A stretch of DNA of 64,000 bases from JAWKTM01 sp041399085 (lineage in GTDB: Bacteria; Planctomycetota; Planctomycetia; Pirellulales; Pirellulaceae). The notes below the pieces were generated by a model that ran no database searches, was not told where the DNA came from, and saw only the letters and a program-made list of their open reading frames with translations. The stretch is from assembly GCA_041399085.1 (NCBI GenBank), contig JAWKTM010000006.1, positions 1-64,000 of the forward strand, in the 5' to 3' direction. Shown here piece after piece: positions 37,437-45,058 of this stretch (its first letter is position 1; every line of letters starts with the position of its first letter). The position numbers were made by a program, and so were the translations under genes.

Positions 37437-37591
37437 GGTTGGGGCCTTGAGGCTCGTTCTCCTTGATCGGCTCGGCCGGAGCCTCGTTCTCCCGGACTTG
37501 ACTCGGCAGGAGCCTCGTTCTCCCGGCACGGCTCGGCAGGAGCCTCGTCTCCCGGAGCGCGACTCGGCAGGAGTTTCGTTCTCCCGGATTG
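37437..37591. repeat. Tandem repeat of about 31 bp, core GGAGCCTCGTTCTCCCGG
   Basis: Five head-to-tail imperfect units of 25-32 bases (GACTCGGCAGGAGCCTCGTT then CTCCCGG) immediately follow the TTTGG array. The same core appears in the opposite orientation at 56894-56940. There are no distinct spacers, so it is not a CRISPR array. Confidence 0.75.
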
Positions 37592-37595
37592 GTAC

Positions 37596-37744
37596 TGTGC
37601 TCGTGCTCGTGCTCGTGCTCGTGCCCAGCGAAGCGGTACTCGTACTCGCGACACGGCGAGAGGATTGGGAGACCTTCGGTCGGTGAGATGTGCGGGGTCG
37701 GAGACCCGGGCAATGCCGCGCGTGTGATTGCGGGCGTCTGGGGG
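37596..37744. repeat. (CTCGTG)n intergenic repeat, copy with downstream module
   Basis: CTCGTG hexamers followed by CAGCGAAGCGGTACTCG and a downstream module of about 85 bases that matches 35785-35862. This makes it a long copy of the same family as 35725. Confidence 0.75.
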
Positions 37745-37909
37745 CTTCGCGGCTACGACCCCAGGCAGCACCCGACCCCAGGCACGTGTTTGACAGGCAC
37801 TTGATGCGTCACCGTGAAGCGGCGGGAATTGTGGCGTGCGGTGGGAGGCTGGTTTACGATACGAACTTCACCGAATAAATCGAAACACCGCACGCGAGAG
37901 ACTCTTCCC

Positions 37910-38905
37910 ATGCATCGATTGGATCGTCGCCGGTTTGTTCAAGGTTGTGCCGCCGCGGCCGCTGTGGTTGGATCAGTTCAACGGCCCGAGTCAGCCGACG
38001 CGGACGATTCGTCGAAGCTGTTGCCGATCGTCGACACGCACCAACATCTTTGGGACCTGGAGCGGTTCCGACTGCCGTGGCTGGAAGGCGCGCCGGAAGT
38101 TCTCCGGCGCAGCTATACGCCCGACGATTATCGCGCGGCGATCGAAGGCCAAAACGTGGTGAAGGCCGTGTATATGGAAGTCGACGTGGCGCCGGAGCAA
38201 CAGGTGCAAGAGGCTCGGCATTTGATCGAGCTGTGCCAGAGCGGCAAGACGCCGACCGTGGCCGCCGTGATTTCGGGCCGCCCGAATTCGGCCGAGTTCA
38301 AGGCGTATATCACACAGTTCAAGAAGAGTCCGTACATTAAGGGCGTGCGGCAAGTGTTGCACGCGCCGTCGGCGGATCGCGGGTTGTGCCTGGAGCCGCA
38401 GTTTGTGAAGTCGATGCGGTTGCTGGGCGAGCTGGGCTTGAGTTTCGATCTCTGCATGCGTCCGAGCGAACTGGCCGACGGAGTGAAGCTGGCCAGCGAA
38501 GTGCCGGGGACTCGATTCATCGTCGATCATTGCGGCAATGCCGATCCGCGGGCGTTCTTGTCGGACGATGTTCGCGGCGGCGAGCGTTCGCACGATCCCG
38601 ACAAATGGCGGCGCGACATCGATGCCTTGGCCAAGCGGGACAATGTGATCTGTAAGATTTCGGGCATTGTCGCTCGCGTGCCGAAGTCCTGGGACGCCGA
38701 GATGCTGGCCCCGATCGTCAATCACTGTCTGGACGCGTTCGGCCCGGATCGCGTGGTTTTCGGCGGCGACTGGCCGGTTTGCAAGCTGGGGGCGACGTAT
38801 CGCGAATGGACGACAGCGTTGCGGCAGATTATCGCTTCGCGACCGCGTGGCGATCAGCGAAAGCTGCTGCACGACAATGCCGTGCGGTTGTATGGGTTGA
38901 GCTGA
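37910..38905 (+). CDS. Tat-exported amidohydrolase (COG3618-type, amidohydrolase_2)
   Basis: 331 residues from ATG 37910. The twin-arginine signal D-R-R-R-F-V-Q-G is followed by an Ala-rich core. The metal-dependent TIM-barrel hydrolase is marked by the first-strand D-T-H-Q-H-L-W-D, the histidine in I-V-D-H-C-G-N, and the aspartate in V-F-G-G-D-W-P-V. These match the 2-pyrone-4,6-dicarboxylate lactonase/L-fuconolactonase-like family, so a lactone hydrolase acting in periplasmic sugar oxidation is plausible. It stands alone on the plus strand, convergent with tsaD. Confidence 0.9.
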   Translation: MHRLDRRRFVQGCAAAAAVVGSVQRPESADADDSSKLLPIVDTHQHLWDLERFRLPWLEGAPEVLRRSYTPDDYRAAIEGQNVVKAVYMEVDVAPEQQVQEARHLIELCQSGKTPTVAAVISGRPNSAEFKAYITQFKKSPYIKGVRQVLHAPSADRGLCLEPQFVKSMRLLGELGLSFDLCMRPSELADGVKLASEVPGTRFIVDHCGNADPRAFLSDDVRGGERSHDPDKWRRDIDALAKRDNVICKISGIVARVPKSWDAEMLAPIVNHCLDAFGPDRVVFGGDWPVCKLGATYREWTTALRQIIASRPRGDQRKLLHDNAVRLYGLS

Positions 38906-38965
38906 GGGCGACGCGGTTGAGGCTTTGGGCTGAGGAGATAGCGCGGAATAATTTCCCGATTTGTC

Positions 38966-39029
38966 GTTTAACCGCGTGCCCAGCGGGCCGCGCGAATTGG
39001 CGCGCGGGCCGTTGGCCGCGCGGTTAAAC
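38966..39029. repeat. Large near-perfect hairpin between convergent genes
   Basis: Two 29-base arms (beginning GTTTAACCGCG and ending CGCGGTTAAAC) with a 6-base loop (AATTGG). Of 29 pairs, 25 are Watson-Crick, two are G-U and two are mismatches. It lies between the stops of the amidohydrolase (38905) and tsaD (39140), so it may terminate both transcripts or be a mobile REP-like element. Confidence 0.8.
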
Positions 39030-39078
39030 AAGTTGTTTCGGACGAAAATCGGAGGGCGACAGCAGTGCCGCTAGAAGA

Positions 39079-39136
39079 GAAAGCTCCGATGAATCGGAGC
39101 ACTCAAGGTAAAGCTCCGACAATGCGGAGCACTCCA
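39079..39136. repeat. Two AAAGCTCCGA-CGGAGCACTC hairpin repeats
   Basis: Tandem copies at 39079-39107 and 39109-39136. Each has a short CTCCGA/TCGGAG-type palindrome. A third copy lies at 34159-34186. Confidence 0.7.
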
Positions 39137-39139
39137 AAG

Positions 39140-40165
39140 CTACGCGGTGCGGACGAGGCCGGGCAGGGCGTCGAGATCGAGTGAATCGGTTTGGCCGGCC
39201 AAGAGTTTTTCGAACGCGATCGCTCCCATTACGGCATTGTCGGTACACAGAGCGGGCGGAGCGATGATTAGGCGCACGCCCGCGTCGTCACAGGCCATCG
39301 CGAGCTGTTCGCGCAGTAGCCGATTGGCCGCCACGCCGCCGCCGACGCACAACGTTCTCAAGCCGGTTCGCCGAGCGGCCAGTAGCGACTTGCCGACTAA
39401 GCAATCGACCACCGCTTGTTGAAAGCTGGCCGAAACATCGGCGACCGTTTGCGGTGACAACTGCAGGGCGTCAAAATCTGGTTTGCCGATCCCCGCGATC
39501 GCGTACCGCACGGCTGTCTTCAAGCCGCTGAAGCTAAAGTCCAAGCGGTTTTCGTCATTGAGAAACGATCGCGGAAACGGATACGCCGCCGGGTTGCCCT
39601 GCTCGGCCATCCGCGAGATCGACGGCCCGCCGGGGTAAGGCAGTTTCAGCATCCGAGCCACCTTGTCGAACGCCTCGCCGGCCGCGTCGTCGATCGTACC
39701 GCCCAGCGGCGTGAACGTGAACGCGTTCTCACAGCGATACAGGCTGGTGTGTCCGCCGCTGACGATCAGACCGACGCAGGGGAAGATCTCTTCGCCGCTG
39801 GCGATTTTGCAGGCGTAGATGTGGGCGAACAGATGATTGACGGCAATGAGCGGTTTGTTCAGTGTCCAGCACAAGGTCTTCGCCGCCATCAATCCGACCA
39901 GCAGCGAGCCAGCCAAGCCGGGCGTGTTGGCAACGGCGATTGCGTCCAGTTGCGTGAGCTCGACGTTGGCTCGCCGGAGCGCTTCGTCGATCACCGGCAA
40001 AATCCGTTCGACATGCGCCCGCGCAGCAATTTCGGGCACGACGCCATGAAACCGCTCGTGCAGCTCGTCCTGCGAAGCCACGACCGACGACAGCACTTCC
40101 AGCCGCTCGGTCACCACGGCGGCCGCGGTTTCGTCGCAAGTCGATTCGATCGTGAGCAAGTACAT
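39140..40165 (-). CDS. tsaD: tRNA N6-adenosine threonylcarbamoyltransferase
   Basis: A 341-residue TsaD/Kae1/Qri7 protein that transfers threonylcarbamoyl to A37 of ANN-decoding tRNAs, together with TsaB/TsaE. Hallmarks are I-E-S-T-C-D-E-T-A-A at the N-terminus, the iron-binding H-L-F-A-H, I-V-S-G-G-H-T-S-L, D-D-A-A-G-E-A-F-D-K and V-G-G-G-V-A-A-N. The length is normal. It starts 23 bases after the ketoacyl synthase gene on the same strand, so the two are probably co-transcribed. Confidence 0.97.
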   Translation of the reverse strand: MYLLTIESTCDETAAAVVTERLEVLSSVVASQDELHERFHGVVPEIAARAHVERILPVIDEALRRANVELTQLDAIAVANTPGLAGSLLVGLMAAKTLCWTLNKPLIAVNHLFAHIYACKIASGEEIFPCVGLIVSGGHTSLYRCENAFTFTPLGGTIDDAAGEAFDKVARMLKLPYPGGPSISRMAEQGNPAAYPFPRSFLNDENRLDFSFSGLKTAVRYAIAGIGKPDFDALQLSPQTVADVSASFQQAVVDCLVGKSLLAARRTGLRTLCVGGGVAANRLLREQLAMACDDAGVRLIIAPPALCTDNAVMGAIAFEKLLAGQTDSLDLDALPGLVRTA

Positions 40166-40188
40166 GGCGAACGGCCGCGGAAATGCGT

Positions 40189-41319
40189 CTAAGTCGCGGC
40201 GGCTTCGAGTTCAGGCCGGGCATTGGCGCCGCTGCGACGCGGCGCTTCCAAAGTGCCTCGAACCACGGCTCGCTGCCACTGGGCGGCCAACATTAAGCAG
40301 TTGATGCCTGAACCGATTCCCAGCATGCCGACATGATCGCCGGCTTTCACAAAGCCGCGTTCCAGGCCGATGGCCAACGTCGTCGGCAGCGCGGCCGAAC
40401 CAGTGTTGCCGAGCCATTCGAGCGTGGCGAAATCGTTGTCCGCATCCAACGCCAGCGATTCGAGCATCAACTTGCGATGCGCCGAGCCGACTTGGTGGCA
40501 GAACGTGCGTTCGAGCGACGCGGGCGACCAACCGCATTCGGCCAGAAACGCCGTGAACGTGTCGACGCCCGTGGCGATGCCTTCCTGCATCAGGCGTTCG
40601 GAATCGGTGGTCATCAGCGGCTGCATCCCGTCGGCGACCGCTTCGTCATGACCGCTGTGACACAGGCGATGGTGAGCCGTGTTGGCTCGCGCCGTGGCGA
40701 CCAGCAACCGGTTGTCCGTTTGACTCAACTCGCGATCGGTCAACAGCACGCCACAACTGGCCGACCCGATCGTGAGCGATGCGACGGCCAGCTTCAGTTG
40801 TTGGCGAGTCAGCGTGGTGTCGCGATTCAGCGCGTTGATCGTGGTTTCGACCAACTGGCGGCTTCCTTCGGTCCCGACCACCAAACCCGCGCGGATCTGT
40901 CCCAGCTCGATCATGTTGGCAATTTGCACGATGCCGTTCAGCACGCCCAGGCAGGCGTTCGACACGTCGTAAATCATGCACTCCGGCGGCAATTCCAACG
41001 CGTGATGCACTCGGCAGGCGGTCGCGGGCTCCAGATGATCGCGGCAAACGCTGGCGTGAATCAACGCTCCGATATGAGCCCGATCGATACCGGCGGCTCG
41101 AATCGCCTTTTCGCCGCTCTCGATGCTCTTGTCGCTGGGCAAAGTTCCGGGCTGCCAGAATCGCCGCTCGCGAATGCCGGTCATCAATTCCAGCCGGCCT
41201 TCGGGCAAACGCAATCGCGTGTACAGCGGTTCCAGCCGACGTTCGATTTCCGCCGTGGTAACGACTTCGTCCGGCAGCGTATACCCGAGCGACTCGATGC
41301 AAACGTTCTTATATCGCAT
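40189..41319 (-). CDS. Beta-ketoacyl-ACP synthase III family protein (OleA-like)
   Basis: 376 residues from ATG 41319. The thiolase-fold Cys-His-Asn triad is visible: cysteine in S-N-A-C-L-G-V, histidine in C-H-Q-V-G-S-A-H and asparagine in L-G-N-T-G-S-A-A. A glutamate in C-R-D-H-L-E-P-A-T-A resembles the extra catalytic base of OleA, which condenses two acyl-CoAs head to head, rather than FabH, which starts fatty acid synthesis. No oleB, oleC or oleD is adjacent. It may make long-chain beta-ketones or beta-keto acids for lipids. FabH activity is the alternative. Confidence 0.85.
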   Translation of the reverse strand: MRYKNVCIESLGYTLPDEVVTTAEIERRLEPLYTRLRLPEGRLELMTGIRERRFWQPGTLPSDKSIESGEKAIRAAGIDRAHIGALIHASVCRDHLEPATACRVHHALELPPECMIYDVSNACLGVLNGIVQIANMIELGQIRAGLVVGTEGSRQLVETTINALNRDTTLTRQQLKLAVASLTIGSASCGVLLTDRELSQTDNRLLVATARANTAHHRLCHSGHDEAVADGMQPLMTTDSERLMQEGIATGVDTFTAFLAECGWSPASLERTFCHQVGSAHRKLMLESLALDADNDFATLEWLGNTGSAALPTTLAIGLERGFVKAGDHVGMLGIGSGINCLMLAAQWQRAVVRGTLEAPRRSGANARPELEAAAT

Positions 41320-41583
41320 GAATTTTCGCGTTCCGTGTCCAATGAGGCGCCAGCGAGCAGACGGTCCAGAATACCGGCCTAGGGAAAGACCGTAAAGCGG
41401 CACGATTCTTCACCGGCGGTCGCGTCGGAGCCCGGCGGTTCTGCGTCCGCGAAAGGAAAAGTCGCGTCGGAGCGTGACTTGTCGCCGATTCTCCTTCGGT
41501 ACGATGCCGACGACGTTATAGTTTGCCATGACGGACCGACAGGCAGACTGTTTTCGAGCTGGGACATTAACCGACGACGCGAC

Positions 41584-42906
41584 ATGCACGATTCTTCCGA
41601 CGATAAGGCGACTGGCGAAGTGAACTCGGCGGCGAAAGCCAGCGGGCGTCGCGCCGGCCGACGCCGTGCGAGTTGGCGAGTGCGCTTGCTGCTGCTGTTC
41701 TTCGGCTTGGCGCTGGGGCTGATCGTGGCGGAAATCGGCCTGCGGCTGGCGGGCGTGGCCATTCGCGTGCCGTATGTGCCGAACGATTACGTCGGGACGG
41801 TCTTGCAGCCGCATTGGTCGGGCTGGCAAAACCGCGAAGGCCGAGCGTTGCTGCGGATCAACTCGCTGGGCTTCCGCGACGAAGAGCACGCGCGGGAGAA
41901 ACCGCGCGACACGGTTCGCATTCTGGTGCTCGGCGATTCGTATGTCGAAGCGGCTCAGGTCGACTTGGCCGACACGTTTTGGAAACAGTTGGAACGCCGG
42001 CTGAACGAACAGCGTGCCTTTGGCGATCGGCAATGCGAAGTCATCGCGATGGGCGTTTCCGGCTGGGGGACGGCTCAGCAATTGTTGGCGCTGCGGCATT
42101 ATGGGCTGAGTTTTTCGCCGGACTACGTGCTGGTCGCTTTCTTGCCGGCGAACGATGTGCGGAACAATTCCGCGGCGCTGGAGCCCGAAGCGATCCGGCC
42201 GTTTTTCGAATTCGATGCGGACGGCGAACTCCGGTTGGACGAGTCGTATCTGAACTCGCCGCAAGCGATTCACGCTCGTTCGACCAGCACGGCGATCAAG
42301 GTCAAGCTGCTCAGCGCTTCGCGTGTCTTGCAGGTCGTGCAACTCGCGAAGGCGCGGCTACTCAATCGAGACAGTCAGCCCGCGCCGAAGCCCGCTGAAG
42401 AGACATCCGACGAAGAGACGCCCGCGGATGAGACTCGTGCCGAAGAGACGTCGCGCGAACCGCTGTTGGAGCCGGGATTGGACGAAGCCGTGTTTCGCGA
42501 ACCGACGGACCGGCGCTGGCGCGAAGCTTGGCGGTTGACCGAGGAGCTGCTGGTCGCGATCGATCGCGAGTCGGCGGCGGCCGGCGCCAAGTGCTACGTG
42601 CTGACATTGACGGCCGCCGTTCAAGTCGACCCGGACGCTTCGGTACAGCGTGAGTTGGCCGATCGCTTGGGCGTCGACGATCTGGACTATGCGCCGCGCC
42701 GCATCCAGCAACTCGCCGAAGACCGCCAGCTTGCCGTGATCGATCTGGTCGCACCGCTCCGAACGGTCGCGGCGAAAGAGCAGACGCCGCTGCACGGATT
42801 CGCGAACACGCAGCTTAACACCGGCCATTGGAATGAGGCTGGACATGCGGCGGCGGCCAAAGTCATTGCCGACCGGTTGGCGGCGGACTGGAAAGTAGGG
42901 AATTGA
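41584..42906 (+). CDS. Membrane-anchored SGNH/GDSL-type hydrolase-like protein
   Basis: About 440 residues from ATG 41584 (the frame is open earlier, but this ATG precedes a basic region and one membrane anchor at residues 31-55). The SGNH block I is V-L-G-D-S-Y-V-E, then G-V-S-G-W-G-T and a block III-type P-A-N-D-V-R-N-N. The C-terminal D-H pair is probably in the T-G-H-W-N-E-A-G-H region. An acidic Glu/Thr-rich insert (residues 295-330) separates the halves. Such proteins deacetylate or esterify extracytoplasmic glycans. The active domain would face the periplasm. Confidence 0.82.
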   Translation: MHDSSDDKATGEVNSAAKASGRRAGRRRASWRVRLLLLFFGLALGLIVAEIGLRLAGVAIRVPYVPNDYVGTVLQPHWSGWQNREGRALLRINSLGFRDEEHAREKPRDTVRILVLGDSYVEAAQVDLADTFWKQLERRLNEQRAFGDRQCEVIAMGVSGWGTAQQLLALRHYGLSFSPDYVLVAFLPANDVRNNSAALEPEAIRPFFEFDADGELRLDESYLNSPQAIHARSTSTAIKVKLLSASRVLQVVQLAKARLLNRDSQPAPKPAEETSDEETPADETRAEETSREPLLEPGLDEAVFREPTDRRWREAWRLTEELLVAIDRESAAAGAKCYVLTLTAAVQVDPDASVQRELADRLGVDDLDYAPRRIQQLAEDRQLAVIDLVAPLRTVAAKEQTPLHGFANTQLNTGHWNEAGHAAAAKVIADRLAADWKVGN

Positions 42907-43161
42907 ACGATCGCGCGGCGGTAGCTCCTGCGTAGCGTGGCGTTTGGGATCGTTTCAATCGAACCATCGGACTCCCCCGAGTCGTACTATCGGCAGGGGT
43001 TTCTTGACAGCCCCGAATACGCAAGTTTTACTTACTTGGTGTTTACCCGCCGCGGAATGGTTGCCAGGAAGGTTTCGTGCGTCGCCGCCAGGGAGTTTGT
43101 GGTTCCCGCCATTGGTCGCGCCCGTTCCGCTCCCGAGTCTCGTTTGAGGAGGTTTGTATTG

Positions 43162-43591
43162 ATGAAGCGTTTTGGAGCAATTTTGCTGTTGGGTGTCGCG
43201 TTCAGCATCGTCGGCGCTCAGCCAGCTTGGGCGATCAAAGACTTTGCCGATGTCTTCGCCGAGAAGTATGTCGACAACAGCAGCAATGACGGTTTGAAAA
43301 CTTACCCGCCGAGGCCAAGTGCAACGTGTGCCACTATGGCAAGTCGAAGAAGAATCCCTGTCTTCGGCAAAGCTCTGTCAGAAGCACATCCACGAGGGCA
43401 AGGCCAGCGATTTGAAGAAGGAAGATCCGGCCGCCGCCAAGGCCGCGATCGCTGAGGCTCTGGAAAAGGCTTTGGCCGAGAAGAAGGAAGGCGACAAGAC
43501 TTTCGGCGATGTGCTGAAAGCCGGAATGCTGCGGGTACCGCTCCGGAAGGCGGTAGTCGTCGCATGGCGCGTCATTCGCTTGACGCTTTGA
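43162..43591 (-). other. Note: strand correction, see plus-strand cytochrome entry at the same position
   Basis: No minus-strand gene is supported here; the open minus-strand frames are shadows of the frameshifted plus-strand cytochrome. Confidence 0.1.
43162..43591 (+). pseudogene. Small secreted c-type cytochrome, frameshifted
   Basis: ATG 43162 has a perfect GAGGAGG upstream. A signal peptide (A-I-L-L-L-G-V-A-F-S-I-V-G-A) and F-A-E-K-Y-V-D-N-S-S-N-D follow. The frame is lost near 43304, after which the heme motif K-C-N-V-C-H-Y-G-K-S-K-K-N reads in a second frame. G-K-A-L-S-E then reads in another, and H-E-G-K-A-S-D-L-K-K through G-D-V-L-K-A-G-M-L in a third. At least three indels in about 90 bases break it. 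A whole protein would be about 130 residues, matching small planctomycete CxxCH proteins. The downstream terminator at 43602 supports the gene being real. Confidence 0.7.
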
Positions 43592-43601
43592 TATCAGCAT
43601 G

Positions 43602-43632
43602 GAACGCCGGTCCCTGTGGCCGGCGTTCTTTG
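43602..43632 (+). terminator. Rho-independent terminator after the small cytochrome gene
   Basis: A 9-bp perfect stem, GAACGCCGG / CCGGCGTTC, with a 9-base loop, followed by TTTGTTTG. It lies 10 bases after the last in-frame stop. Confidence 0.8.
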
Positions 43633-43747
43633 TTTGTAGTGCTCGGTTTGCCGGTGAACTTGTCAGCAAGGGCACGCGACTGACGCAGGGCGGCGGGTTA
43701 GACTGGATCGGTTTCCGCGTCCGTTCCGCATTAGGGCATCGTATCGA

Positions 43748-45058
43748 ATGAGTGGCCTTGGATATCAACGCTCGTGGGCAGCGGTCGTCGCCGCGAGCTT
43801 AGCTTTTTCCGCTGTTGCGTTTTCTGACACTTGCTGCCGATTTCGGCCGATGAGATTGCGGCGAAGGGCGAAGTCGACATCCATTCGGTCGTCCGGTTTG
43901 CTAGAGGCTGCTTGTTCAGGTAGATCACCAGTTGGCAGCCGAGTCGCTGGCGGTGCTGGAGGGCAAGTTGCGATCGGGCGAGATCAACGCCGAATCCGCT
44001 CGACCGTTGAAGGCAAGCTGCAACCGGTGCTGAAGCCGCTACTGGCTGACGAAGCGGCCGACGATCCGCTGCGACGATCGGCCGCTTTTCACAACAGCAG
44101 TGGCGCGTCCGGCGGCGATCAAGGTCCCGATCGAGGTTTAGCCGACGCCAAGCAACCGGCCGAACTTCGGACGCGCCGGACGCGTTGATCTCGGCCGGAG
44201 ACCGCGAAGCGCTGAAGGCCGCGGCCGCGATCCTGCAATCCAACGGCGAACCGGATCGCGAGATGTCGGCGGCCGTGTTGGCATCACTGGCTCGTTCTCA
44301 AGATGTATCCGTCGCGCGGACGGTGCTGGCCGTTTATCCGAAGCTAAATGATTCGCTGCGTCCGAAGGCGATCGAGCTGTTGACGCAGCGAGCCGATTGG
44401 AGCAAGCAGTTGCTGGCCGCGATCTCCGACAAGCAGATTCCGGCCGAAGCGTTAAACGCGAATCAAGTGACTCGCCTGCAACTCAGCCGCGACGAGGAAC
44501 TGCGCCGGCTGGTCGCGAACACGTGGGGCACCCGGTCCGGCAGACGCGAAATCCTGCGGGAACAAGTGATCGCCGAAGTAAGTTGCTCGCCTGGACGCCG
44601 GGTGATGCCGAGCGGAGAAGTCGCTTTCCATAAACTCTGCGGTCGATGTCACCAAGATTCACGGCCGCGGACTGGAAGTCGGGCCGGACATCACGGCGAA
44701 CGGCCGCAATTCATACGAGCAGTTGCTGTCGAACGTATTTGATCCCAGTCTCGTGATCGGCGCCGCCTACCAACCGCGCGTGGTGATTACCGACAGCGGC
44801 CGGGTGTTGACCGGGTTGTTGGTCGAGGAAAGCGACTCGCGAATCGTCCTGAAAATGCAAGGCGGCAAACAGGAAGTGATTCCCCGCGAAGACATCGACG
44901 AGCTGACGGTGAGTCAATTGTCGATGATGCCGGAAGGCGTCGAGAAGCAGCTTACGCCGCAAGAAATCGCCGACCTGTTCGCTTTCCTGACGCTGGACCG
45001 ACCACCGTCGGATCCGAACGCTCAATTGATTCCGGGCACGCCGGCGAGCCGTCCATGA
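43748..45058 (+). pseudogene. HEAT-repeat and c-type cytochrome protein (PVC heme-binding domain), multiply frameshifted
   Basis: The ATG at 43748 starts a signal peptide (A-A-V-V-A-A-S-L-A-F-S-A-V-A). Conserved-looking segments then lie in changing frames: A-K-G-E-V-D-I-H, S-L-A-V-L-E-G-K-L-R-S-G, V-L-K-P-L-L-A-D-E-A-A-D-D-P-L, a long HEAT-like helical block (44185-44560) and the heme motif F-H-K-L-C-G-R-C-H at about 44640. After a further shift near 44652 the typical tail follows (G-R-G-L-E-V-G-P-D-I-T, N-V-F-D-P-S-L-V-I). The C-terminal half matches the Pirellula/Verrucomicrobium-type heme-binding domain. The stop overlaps the next ATG (ATGA at 45055). The parent would be about 430 residues. 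Confidence 0.7.

Noticed and set aside
36898..37591. CRISPR-like array
   Set aside because: Units are degenerate and abut each other without unique spacers, and there are no cas genes nearby.
36423..37771. Overlapping minus-strand ORFs of 278-368 residues with R-P-N and P-K-R repeats
   Set aside because: They are the translation of the 21-bp TTTGG array and neighbouring repeats in all three frames, without a ribosome-binding site or known domain.
40333..41382. Plus-strand ORF of 349 residues opposite the ketoacyl synthase
   Set aside because: Shadow of a high-G+C gene on the other strand; Arg/Gln-rich with no domain.
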